From CAZQRW01 sp964596115 (GTDB lineage: Bacteria; Hydrothermota; UBA3072; B12-G15): 22,462 nt of DNA. Below the pieces are notes generated by a model that saw only the letters and a list, made by a program, of their open reading frames with translations, did not search any database and was not told the origin of the DNA. Of the stretch, positions 15,324 to 22,404 are shown piece after piece. The DNA is taken from NCBI GenBank assembly GCA_964596115.1, contig CAZQRW010000030.1, forward strand, positions 1 through 22,462, given 5' to 3'. How positions within the stretch are numbered: the first letter of the stretch is position 1; each line of letters starts with the position of its first letter. The position numbers were made by a program, and so were the translations under genes.

Positions 15324-16841
15324 GACCTTCTTAAGTGCCTCAATAAGTTTTTTTGAAAATTTCCCTCTCACACCTTCTTCTATCTCTCTTATCGCCTCTT
15401 CTCTTGATTTAATTTTCTTATAACGTCTGTTTGGCGTCACGCTTGCATCATAGGCATCTGCGATAGCAACGATTTCGGTTGTAATAGGAATATTCTTCTT
15501 GCCTGTTGTATAGCCACTGCCATCGATTCTTTCATGGTGATCCCTTACAACCTCTGCCTTTTTAAAAAGGCCTAGGGAATTAAGCATTCTATATCCTTCT
15601 ATAGTATGATAATAAACGATCTCCCAGTCAAGTTCATCCAGTTCAGAGGTCTTGTTAAGGGTAAACCATGGAATCATAATTTTCCCAATATCATGTAAAA
15701 GACCGGCATTTTTTACCAAACCCTTCTCCTTTTCGCTAAAACCAAGGGCATCAGCAAGCCGAAAAGAGAGAGCGGAGACACTCTGAGAATGTTCCTCCCC
15801 CAGATACCAATCTTTAAGCCTCAAAATCTCTAAAAAGGAGTCAAATAAACCCTTGTCCTTGTAAAATGCCACTTTCTCTTCTAAAGGTACATTTGCAGCC
15901 ATTATTCTGAATGTTTTGATTAGAGATCTAATAGCGTATTTTTCATCAAGCGTATTACCAAAAAAACTTGAGTTTCCAAATGCGGCAAGGCAATACTTTA
16001 CAGCCTCATCGGTATTACCTTTTTTTGCTTCAATCAAACCCCTCAATCGATTAGCAGAGGGCATCAAATATCTATCCAGCTCTTTGGGGGTATCTTTAAG
16101 CATTCTTTTAACCAAATTTTCTGCTTCTTCTATCTTGTCCCTTGCAATATATATTTCTGTCTGATTTAATCTTGAGAGTAGACGGATATAAGAGGAACTC
16201 TCTGAATTTTCCTTAATGATCTCAAAAAGTCTATCAAGTATTTTTTCGTCCTTTTCATTTCTTTCAATACTCAACAAAAGGTCAATAAAACTGTTTACTA
16301 TAAGTTTGTAAGCCCAATCCCATTCTCTATTAGTTATTTCTACAAATCTCTTACGGTCAATTTTTTCAATCGATTTTAACGCCTCGTCGTACAATTCCCT
16401 TGCGACAACATAATCCTGTCTGTAAATGTGAAAAATATTCCCATATGCATTGAGGAAAAGTGGAATGAATTCTGGAAACTTAGATCTCTTTAGATCCTTT
16501 ATTTTCTGCCTCAACTCTTTTTCTATCGTTGGGGTAGGATAACCAAGATTTGCAAAAGCATAGGCAAAGTATAGATTTTGCCAGTAATTTCTATCTATCC
16601 CTTTGCTCAGATAGTATTCTGCATCTGCTTTCATTATCTTATATCCTTCGATAGGGGCACCAAGATCCCTTAGCCTTCTACATATTTGAAGTATTTCAAC
16701 TACTGTTTCTCTTTTTTTTGCTTTAATATAGGAAATGAAGGATTCTACGTTATTAACAAAATCCTTAAAAACACCCTCTTTATCTCGCAATTCCTGAATA
16801 TCCTTAATTGTTTTAAGATAATGTATTATATACCCTTCCAT
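15315..16841 (-). CDS. Helical-repeat protein with C-terminal HD-GYP domain
   Basis: A predicted metal-dependent phosphohydrolase, probably breaking down cyclic di-GMP or a related nucleotide. It has 508 residues. About 1-330 is all-helical with TPR-like pairs (for example near 135-160 and 225-290). The HD-GYP domain follows: H351, LLHDIGK with H383-D384, H412, DHHERIDGSGY with H435-H436, and ADAYDA with D465. The GYP triplet reads GYT, while the outer HHE..DG.GY frame is kept. There is no receiver or membrane domain, so the TPR-like part probably provides the partner contact. TATAAT lies six bases before the ATG with no SD, suggesting a leaderless message. Confidence 0.87.
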   Translation of the reverse strand: MEGYIIHYLKTIKDIQELRDKEGVFKDFVNNVESFISYIKAKKRETVVEILQICRRLRDLGAPIEGYKIMKADAEYYLSKGIDRNYWQNLYFAYAFANLGYPTPTIEKELRQKIKDLKRSKFPEFIPLFLNAYGNIFHIYRQDYVVARELYDEALKSIEKIDRKRFVEITNREWDWAYKLIVNSFIDLLLSIERNEKDEKILDRLFEIIKENSESSSYIRLLSRLNQTEIYIARDKIEEAENLVKRMLKDTPKELDRYLMPSANRLRGLIEAKKGNTDEAVKYCLAAFGNSSFFGNTLDEKYAIRSLIKTFRIMAANVPLEEKVAFYKDKGLFDSFLEILRLKDWYLGEEHSQSVSALSFRLADALGFSEKEKGLVKNAGLLHDIGKIMIPWFTLNKTSELDELDWEIVYYHTIEGYRMLNSLGLFKKAEVVRDHHERIDGSGYTTGKKNIPITTEIVAIADAYDASVTPNRRYKKIKSREEAIREIEEGVRGKFSKKLIEALKKVST

Positions 16842-16847
16842 ACTATT

Positions 16848-16875
16848 ATTATACAGACAAACTCAAGTTTAGCAA
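16848..16875 (-). promoter_or_regulatory. Probable promoter of the HD-GYP gene
   Basis: On the minus strand TTGCTA (16870-16875) is followed after 16 bases by a perfect TATAAT (16848-16853). Six bases separate TATAAT from the ATG at 16841, so transcription would start at or next to the start codon. Confidence 0.6.
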
Positions 16876-16900
16876 GAAACTTATACAATAGGCTCTGCTC

Positions 16901-16930
16901 TTGACATACAAAAACTTTCTTATAAATTAT
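16901..16930 (+). promoter_or_regulatory. Probable promoter of tRNA-Glu
   Basis: TTGACA at 16901-16906 is followed by an AT-rich TATAAATTAT (16921-16930); TAAATT at 16923 has 16-base spacing and AATTAT at 16925 has 18. The tRNA starts at 16939. Confidence 0.55.
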
Positions 16931-16938
16931 AGCATCCA

Positions 16939-17011
16939 GGCCTCGTCGTCTAACGGTTCAGGACATCACTCTTTCAAGGTGAAGATAGGGGTTCGATTCC
17001 CCTCGAGGCTA
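16939..17011 (+). tRNA. tRNA-Glu (anticodon UUC)
   Basis: Cloverleaf: acceptor GGCCTCG pairs with CGAGGCT (G1-U72 at the tip). The D arm starts GTCTAACGG, anticodon loop CTTTCAA gives UUC between CACT-type and AGGTG strands, and the T arm is AGGGG-TTCGATT-CCCCT. The discriminator is A, and no CCA is encoded. 73 bases. Confidence 0.95.
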
Positions 17012-17023
17012 TTTATCTAACTC

Positions 17024-17051
17024 TTGACTATTCTACTATTTCCATTAAATT
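17024..17051 (+). promoter_or_regulatory. Probable promoter of the AbiEi-like gene
   Basis: TTGACT (17024-17029) and TAAATT (17046-17051) are 16 bases apart, placing the transcription start at about the A of ATG 17058. No SD is present, so the message may be leaderless. Confidence 0.5.
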
Positions 17052-17057
17052 ATATAT

Positions 17058-17792
17058 ATGAAAAGAGAAAGGTTGACAAAGGATTATATTTTAAAATACC
17101 TGAAGGAAAGTGAGCTTTTTTTCTTCACGCTTGAAGAATTTTCCCACTTTTTTCAGATAAAGTCAAATTATGCTGCACAGATAATACTCAAATTAAAGAA
17201 AATGGGAGGAATAAAAGAAGTAGAAAAGGGGAAATATATCTTAAACGAGGCAAAGGTTGAGCCCTTTCTTATTGGATGTCGCTCAGTTTTGCCCTCATAC
17301 ATTTCCTTCAAAACTGCCCTTTTTATACATAATCTTCTTGAGGAAGAAAATGATGCAATTTACATCGCAACCCCAAAGAGGAAGGCACCCCTTGATTTCA
17401 GATCATTTCGCTTTAAGTATGTAACCTTGAAACCGTATAAATTTTTTGGCTTTGCCGATTATTTTACCGGGGAGACGTATATAAAGGTTGCATTACCAGA
17501 AAAGGCATTTATAGATTCGCTGGATGAATTAGATTATGGTCCAGATTTTAATGATTTACTTGCTATGCTAAAGATAATATCAAACAAATTTTCAGTTGCG
17601 AGACTCGTCAAATATGCCATCAGGATGAAAGATAAAAGCCTCATTGCAAGGCTTGGGTATCTCCTTGAAGAAATTGGTATAGAAGTACATATTCCAGAAG
17701 AGTTTCTCCCAAAGGATTATGTCAAATTGGTTCCATCGGAACAGAGAAGAGGCAAATGGAACCAAAATTGGATGATAATAGATAACCGTTAA
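17058..17792 (+). CDS. AbiEi-like winged-helix protein (orphan type IV antitoxin family)
   Basis: The 244 residues begin with a winged helix-turn-helix (about 1-65: LEEFSHFFQIKSNYAAQIIL, then a KGKY wing). An AbiEi-type core follows: PSYISFKTALFIHNLLEE, IYIATPKRKAP, FKYVTLKPYKFFGF and LPEKAFIDSLD. In AbiE systems AbiEi represses its own promoter and counters the nucleotidyltransferase toxin AbiEii. No AbiEii-like gene lies next to it: a tRNA is upstream and a convergent radical SAM gene overlaps its last four bases. It may therefore be a solitary regulator or an immunity remnant. Family assignment is by pattern recognition only. Confidence 0.65.
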   Translation: MKRERLTKDYILKYLKESELFFFTLEEFSHFFQIKSNYAAQIILKLKKMGGIKEVEKGKYILNEAKVEPFLIGCRSVLPSYISFKTALFIHNLLEEENDAIYIATPKRKAPLDFRSFRFKYVTLKPYKFFGFADYFTGETYIKVALPEKAFIDSLDELDYGPDFNDLLAMLKIISNKFSVARLVKYAIRMKDKSLIARLGYLLEEIGIEVHIPEEFLPKDYVKLVPSEQRRGKWNQNWMIIDNR

Positions 17793-19060
17793 TTATTTTC
17801 CAATCCCTCGTTTATACTATTTTTCATTCTCTTCAATTTTTCAAGTTTATCCCCCTTACCGACATAATAAAGATAGGCTGAGTTGTTAGAGAGTAAAGGA
17901 TCAGAAAGGCTATAGTATATTGTACCAGGAACAGGGGAGAATTCACTCAAATATATTTTAAGCCCCATCCCTTTAAGCAAGTTGAATGTATCTACGACAT
18001 CCTGCACTGTTTGCCCCGGGATACCGTACATTGTGTACGCAATTATTTCCTCATTTGTGTAGCCTGCATTTACTAAACTCTTTACGGCTCTTTCAAAATC
18101 TCCCGGTGTCAACTTATTTCCTGTCTGGCGAAGAATTTTCTTATTTATTGTTTCCAGGGAGATTCTGGGTTCTATAAACTTTGCTTTAATCATTACTTTT
18201 GCAATTTCACCATCGATAAATCTTGCATGAAGTCCATTTGGCGTATGAAATCTCATTTTTACATTTTTTTTCAAAAGACCTTCAAATATAGCCAAAAACC
18301 TCTCTGGAGGATAAAGTAATGCATCATCATAGAAGGCTATATCCTTCATTCCAGTTTTGTAATACCATAATACTTCATCAATGACGGCATCAACAGGTTT
18401 TTGATCAAGTTTACTATGAAGAATATAAGAAGCACAGTAGGTACATCTAAAAGGACAACCCAGGGAAGTAGTTGTGACCACATATCTAAGTTTTTTATAA
18501 TGTGAATAATCTGGCAAAGGATAATTCACAAACTTTGAAGGCATCCTGAGCCCCAGAATTTCCTTAAGCCTATCAAGTTTATTTATCGGAATAACCTCAT
18601 CAAATCCAAGTGTAGAAGCATGTTTTTCTGTCAAAGATGGGTACACACCACCTAAAAAAACAGGTATCATTTTATCTATTTTCTTTACAGTATTTAAAAT
18701 CTCTACTGCACCCAGATACCAATATGTCATAGTGGCAGTTACGAAAACAATATCAGGCATTATCGATCTTATTCTCCTTTCTATTTCCCTCTCTGGAAGT
18801 CCATATCTCTTGAAATTTCTTGGCACATTTTTTAGTATCTCAGGTTTCTCTATAATCCTTGAATAAAATTTACCCCTACCATATTTATCCACTTTTGTAT
18901 CGGGAAAAAACTCATCAAATCTATCAAGGCAATCGAGAAGGAGAACCTCTATTTTATTTTCCTTCGCAATGGAGGAGAGATAGAGAAGTCCCAGAGGTTT
19001 AAGCCAGAAATCAAAGGCAGCAAAATCATAGATCGGTGGATTTACCATTAAGATTTTCAT
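17789..19060 (-). CDS. B12-binding-domain radical SAM protein
   Basis: The 423 residues comprise an N-terminal Rossmann-type cobalamin-binding-like domain (about 1-150; opening MKILMVNPPI and GGVYPSLTEKH) and a radical SAM domain. The cluster motif is C202-x3-C206-x2-C209 (GCPFRCTYC). The reaction is unknown; relatives include methyltransferases and ring-forming enzymes. The B12-binding half lacks an obvious DxHxxG motif, so cobalamin may not bind as in methionine synthase. The gene stands alone. ATG 19060 has no SD, and TATTAT/TATAAT sits just upstream, suggesting a leaderless message. Confidence 0.88.
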   Translation of the reverse strand: MKILMVNPPIYDFAAFDFWLKPLGLLYLSSIAKENKIEVLLLDCLDRFDEFFPDTKVDKYGRGKFYSRIIEKPEILKNVPRNFKRYGLPEREIERRIRSIMPDIVFVTATMTYWYLGAVEILNTVKKIDKMIPVFLGGVYPSLTEKHASTLGFDEVIPINKLDRLKEILGLRMPSKFVNYPLPDYSHYKKLRYVVTTTSLGCPFRCTYCASYILHSKLDQKPVDAVIDEVLWYYKTGMKDIAFYDDALLYPPERFLAIFEGLLKKNVKMRFHTPNGLHARFIDGEIAKVMIKAKFIEPRISLETINKKILRQTGNKLTPGDFERAVKSLVNAGYTNEEIIAYTMYGIPGQTVQDVVDTFNLLKGMGLKIYLSEFSPVPGTIYYSLSDPLLSNNSAYLYYVGKGDKLEKLKRMKNSINEGLENN

Positions 19061-19066
19061 ATCATT

Positions 19067-19095
19067 ATAATAATAAATTAAGAGGGGGACGGCAA
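19067..19095 (-). promoter_or_regulatory. Probable promoter of the radical SAM gene, overlapping the nrdJ terminator
   Basis: On the minus strand TTGCCG (19090-19095) is followed after 17 bases by TATTAT (19067-19072), giving a start at about ATG 19060. TATAAT (19064-19069) is an alternative. The -35 element lies in the loop and stem of the terminator hairpin. Confidence 0.4.
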
Positions 19096-19106
19096 CCGTC
19101 CCCCTC
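19082..19106 (-). terminator. Rho-independent terminator of nrdJ
   Basis: GAGGGGGACGG and CCGTCCCCCTC form a perfect 11-bp, GC-rich stem with a 3-base loop, 26 bases after the nrdJ stop. On the minus strand it is followed by the T-rich TTAATTTATTATT. Confidence 0.85.
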
Positions 19107-19132
19107 CTGCAACTATTTACATATTGTAAAGC

Positions 19133-21283
19133 CTATATTGAACAGGTCTCGCATCCACCAGAGTATTCAGAATCTACTCTCACAAGCCCATTACCAAGGT
19201 TGACACCATATCTAACATTTCTGGAATTTACCTCTTTGTTAGTATTTGGGATATCATTATAATTTGATCCCATATAAATAACCTGCTCAGACTTTGATCT
19301 GTCCCTGTAAACTGTTATTCCCTTTACACCCAGTTCATAACCAAGAATGTATATTTTTTCTACATCGTGTGGTGTTGCATAGTAGGGTAGATTAACGGTT
19401 TTCGAAACAGCATTATCAACATATTTCTGAAAGGCTGCCTGCATTCTTACATGCCATTCTGGCTCAATATCGTGAGCAGTCACAAATAGTCTCTTCACCT
19501 TTTCAGGGATTCCTCTGATATCGTGGAGTGAACCTGTTTTTGCAACCTCCCTCATAAGATCATCAGAATAAAACCCCTGTTTTTTCGCAATATCCTCAAA
19601 ATAGTTATTGACCTCAAGAAGTTCCGTTCCCTCCATTACATTTCTCACATATACTACTGCAAACAGTGGTTCTATTCCGCTGGAACAATTCCCTATTATA
19701 CTGATAGTACCAGTGGGTGCTATGGTAGTAAGTGTTGCATTTCTAATGGGGGGTTCTCCCTTCATATCAAAAACAGAACCTTTAAAATTGGGAAATGGAC
19801 CCCTTATTTTTGCCAATTCCTGAGATTTTTTCTTTGCTTCTGTTGCTATAAATTTCATTATCTCCTCTGCAACCTCAAGGGCTTTCTCACTATTATAGGC
19901 TACATTCAGTTGAATAAGCAAATCTGCAAACCCCATAACGCCAAGTCCTATCTTCCTGTTTCCATTAACCATATTTGTAATTTGCTTCAGAGGAAATCTT
20001 GACATATCGATGACATTATCGAGGAAGTGAACAGATTTGTGTACCACATCCTTCAGTAATTCGTAATCAATAGAGCCATTCCGTGCCATCTTTGACAGAT
20101 TAATTGATCCAAGGTTACACGCTTCGTACGGGAGGAGTGGCTGCTCTCCACAGGGATTCGTTGATTCTATATGACCGATGTGTGGCGTAGGATTATCCCT
20201 ATCCAACCTATCAAGAAATATGATGCCAGGGTCACCACTTTTCCACGCATTGTATACAAGAAGATCAAATATAACACTTGCCTTTACCTTTCTAACTGAT
20301 TTGCCATCCCTGGGATTTATGAGGTCTATTTCTTCCCCATTCTGGACGGCTTTCATAAAATCTTCTGTAATGCCTACAGATATGTTAAAATTGGAAAGTA
20401 CACCTTCATTGCTCTTGGCAGTAATAAAATCAAAAATATCGGGGTGATCATATCGGAGTATACCCATATTTGCCCCTCTTCTCTTCCCACCCTGTTTTAT
20501 GACATCAGTCGCTACATCAAAAACCCTCATAAAGGAAAGGGGCCCCGATGCTATCCCACCCGTTGACTGCACTACATCATTTTTAGGCCTCAGCCTTGAG
20601 AAAGAGAAACCAGTCCCACCACCTGTTTTATGTATAAGGGCAGTATACTTTACCGCATCAAAGATTTCACTTATTGTGTCCCCAACAGGAAGAACAAAAC
20701 AGGCAGCGAGTTGTTGAAGTTTGGTGCCTGCATTCATAAGGGTCGGTGAATTTGGTATAAAAAGAAAGGAGGTCATAAGATTATAAAACTCTTCTGCAGA
20801 TCTTTCAATATCTGCTTTTTCGTCGTATTTTTTATCTGCAAGGGCGATGTTATTTGCTACCCTCTCAAATAACTCTCTTGGGGTTTCAACGGGACGTCCC
20901 AGCTCATCCTTAATTAGATAACGTCTTTCCAGAACCTTTAAGGCATTCAAAGATAATTTTATGTCATCCTTTACACCAGTTAACACCTCTTTTGCCTTTC
21001 TAAGCTCCGCCCTTTCCTTTCTGTAAAGTATGTACGCCTTGGCTGTCTCTGCATATCCAGACGTTATAAGTGCCCTTTCTACTAAATCTTGTATACTCTC
21101 AACGTCTGGAACCCTCCCCCCAAACCTCTCTTCAATTTGTCCCATTACATTGTCAGATAGTTCCTCAGCCTCCTCCCTTCCACCCTCACCTGTCGACTGC
21201 AGTGCCTTGAATATTGCCTCTGTTATCTTCCCTTTCTCAAATGGAACAATTCGACCATCCCGTTTTTTCACCCTTTCAAACAT
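19133..21283 (-). CDS. nrdJ: Adenosylcobalamin-dependent (class II) ribonucleotide reductase
   Basis: Reduces ribonucleotides to deoxyribonucleotides using a radical generated from adenosylcobalamin, so no oxygen or separate radical subunit is needed. It has 716 residues: an N-terminal ATP-cone (about 1-93, VKKRDGRIVPFEKGKI), LAACFVLPVGD with C195, and the active-site block NPCGE (N376, C378, E380). C389 in EACNLGSINL and the phosphate-binding APTGTISIIGNCSSGIEP follow. The C-terminal CETC (C711, C714) is the redox pair that re-reduces the active site. The start ATG follows AAGGAGG at 21289-21295. There is no NrdA/NrdB partner gene, as expected for class II. The promoter carries two NrdR boxes; no cobalamin riboswitch is evident in the leader. 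Confidence 0.96.
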   Translation of the reverse strand: MFERVKKRDGRIVPFEKGKITEAIFKALQSTGEGGREEAEELSDNVMGQIEERFGGRVPDVESIQDLVERALITSGYAETAKAYILYRKERAELRKAKEVLTGVKDDIKLSLNALKVLERRYLIKDELGRPVETPRELFERVANNIALADKKYDEKADIERSAEEFYNLMTSFLFIPNSPTLMNAGTKLQQLAACFVLPVGDTISEIFDAVKYTALIHKTGGGTGFSFSRLRPKNDVVQSTGGIASGPLSFMRVFDVATDVIKQGGKRRGANMGILRYDHPDIFDFITAKSNEGVLSNFNISVGITEDFMKAVQNGEEIDLINPRDGKSVRKVKASVIFDLLVYNAWKSGDPGIIFLDRLDRDNPTPHIGHIESTNPCGEQPLLPYEACNLGSINLSKMARNGSIDYELLKDVVHKSVHFLDNVIDMSRFPLKQITNMVNGNRKIGLGVMGFADLLIQLNVAYNSEKALEVAEEIMKFIATEAKKKSQELAKIRGPFPNFKGSVFDMKGEPPIRNATLTTIAPTGTISIIGNCSSGIEPLFAVVYVRNVMEGTELLEVNNYFEDIAKKQGFYSDDLMREVAKTGSLHDIRGIPEKVKRLFVTAHDIEPEWHVRMQAAFQKYVDNAVSKTVNLPYYATPHDVEKIYILGYELGVKGITVYRDRSKSEQVIYMGSNYNDIPNTNKEVNSRNVRYGVNLGNGLVRVDSEYSGGCETCSI

Positions 21284-21322
21284 TGTGAAAACACCTCCTT
21301 ATTTTTTATATTTTTTTAAAAA

Positions 21323-21338
21323 ATACGATATTTAGTAT
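21323..21338 (-). promoter_or_regulatory. NrdR box 2 (promoter-proximal)
   Basis: ATACTAAATATCGTAT on the minus strand matches the classical 16-base NrdR box ACACTATATATAGTGT at 11 of 16 positions. Its centre is 31 bases from that of the second box, about three helical turns, as in known NrdR-regulated promoters. Confidence 0.7.
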
Positions 21339-21353
21339 TAATAATAAAAGATA

Positions 21354-21373
21354 CCACTAAATATAGTATGTCA
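21354..21373 (-). promoter_or_regulatory. NrdR box 1 overlapping the -35 element of nrdJ
   Basis: ATACTATATTTAGTGG (21354-21369) matches the NrdR box at 13 of 16 positions and overlaps TTGACA (21368-21373), the likely -35 of nrdJ. The -10 is less clear; TTTTAT at 21344-21349 (18-base spacing) lies between the boxes. Binding by the ATP/dATP-sensing repressor NrdR would block RNA polymerase. Confidence 0.75.
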
Positions 21374-21383
21374 AGTGCTTTTT

Positions 21384-21739
21384 TGCAAAATTTTTTAATG
21401 CATTGAAAATCAATGAACCAATGTAATTATAATAAGATATGATTGAGAATAAAAAACAGGAACTCTCCTTATCCCATTAAACCTCAACATATTAGACAAA
21501 GAAATTCCAAGTCCTTTTCAATACAAGGTTCCCAACTCTTATACTAAAAGTGAGGAATATTCTAAAATATATTGCCAGATTCATATTCAGAATGACAGTT
21601 GACAGTCTTCTATTATTGTGTATTTTTATGAAGAGTCGAAAAGAGTTTTCAAGTATAACCTTAAATGCATTTGTTATGTGCTAAATAAAGAAATTTAAAA
21701 CAAAATTATTGTGCAGTAAATAGTTAACACACAAATAAA
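21384..21739. other. Divergent intergenic spacer
   Basis: This AT-rich spacer lies between the divergent nrdJ and NYN genes. I find no convincing gene, RNA or riboswitch. AGATTCATATTCAGAATGAC at 21585-21604 resembles a decayed interspersed repeat of the AGATTC...CAGAATGAC type. A weak possible promoter for the NYN gene is TTGTTA (21671) with TTTAAA (21694), 17 bases apart. Confidence 0.4.
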
Positions 21740-21748
21740 GGAGGTATG

Positions 21749-22273
21749 ATGAAAAGGGTTGGGATATTTATCGATGTTCAAAATATTCAAGAGGTTTTTG
21801 AAAGGCAGGGTGCAGAGGTTAGATACGACAGGATAAAGAGTTATCTCACTAACAGGTATAAAATAATAAATTCAGAAATAGTAAAATTTGTAGCATTTAT
21901 ACCCTATAGAAATGAAGATGACAGAAGGATGAAATTAATTGATGCCATTTCTCTAATGGGATACAGGGTTATTTCAAAAGTAGCAAAGGATAGACCTGAT
22001 GGTACTGTAAAGGCAAATATGGACCTTGAGATGGCTTTAGAGATACTGTCAATGAGCGATTCACTCGACGAGATTGTAATAGTAACAGGGGATAGTGATT
22101 TTTTCCCACTTATAAATGTGCTGAGTAGAAAGGGTAAAAGGATCCTTGTTCTGGGACCTGGCAGAGGACCAACCGCTATTGAAATAATAAGGGCTGCAGA
22201 TGAATTTGAGAACCTCGATGAGATAGAGGGATTAGTTATAAAAAATGAAGAGAAGGAGATTGAACAATCTTGA
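21749..22273 (+). CDS. NYN-domain (LabA/DUF88-like) PIN-fold nuclease
   Basis: A predicted metal-dependent RNase-like protein of the NYN/PIN superfamily; the substrate is unknown. There are 174 residues from the second of two adjacent ATGs; the first, at 21746, is only one base from AAAGGAGG, too close for good initiation. The conserved acidic set is visible: D9 and N12 in IFIDVQNI, D92 in KANMDLEMAL, and D115 and D117 in TGDSDF. A GKRILVLGPG strand follows. The protein is a single domain with a short charged C-terminal tail. It stands alone, divergent from nrdJ, and its stop codon is embedded in the -35 element of the tRNA-Asn promoter. Confidence 0.88.
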   Translation: MKRVGIFIDVQNIQEVFERQGAEVRYDRIKSYLTNRYKIINSEIVKFVAFIPYRNEDDRRMKLIDAISLMGYRVISKVAKDRPDGTVKANMDLEMALEILSMSDSLDEIVIVTGDSDFFPLINVLSRKGKRILVLGPGRGPTAIEIIRAADEFENLDEIEGLVIKNEEKEIEQS

Positions 22274-22297
22274 CAAATCATTTGCTCTGATTATTTT
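22270..22297 (+). promoter_or_regulatory. Probable promoter of tRNA-Asn
   Basis: Consensus TTGACA (22270-22275), which includes the TGA stop of the NYN gene, is followed after 16 bases by TATTTT (22292-22297), 11 bases before the tRNA. Confidence 0.5.
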
Positions 22298-22308
22298 AAC
22301 ATAGAAGT

Positions 22309-22381
22309 TCCTCGGTAGCTCAGTTGGTAGAGCGCCTGACTGTTAATCAGGTGGTCGCAGGTTCGAGTCCTGCCCGGGGAG
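22309..22381 (+). tRNA. tRNA-Asn (anticodon GUU)
   Basis: Acceptor TCCTCGG pairs with CCGGGGA (one U-G pair). The D arm contains GCTCAGTTGGTAGAGC, the anticodon loop CTGTTAA gives GUU, and the T arm is GCAGG-TTCGAGT-CCTGC. The discriminator is G, and no CCA is encoded. 73 bases. Confidence 0.96.
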
Positions 22382-22404
22382 TTTTAATTTTTTACTCCCC
22401 TTTT
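22376..22404 (+). terminator. Terminator sharing the 3' end of tRNA-Asn
   Basis: GGGGAGT (22376-22382), whose first six bases are the tRNA acceptor 3' strand and discriminator, pairs with ACTCCCC (22394-22400) across an 11-base AT loop. TTTT follows. The remaining 22405-22462 holds no gene; a TTGACT at 22445 may be the -35 of the next unit. Confidence 0.65.

Noticed and set aside
21284..21480. Cobalamin riboswitch upstream of the B12-dependent reductase
   Set aside because: No B12-box-like conserved core or multi-stem structure is visible; the region is explained by NrdR boxes and promoter elements.
21904..22281. 125-codon minus-strand open frame
   Set aside because: It is antisense to the NYN-domain gene, serine/isoleucine-rich, and has no ribosome site.
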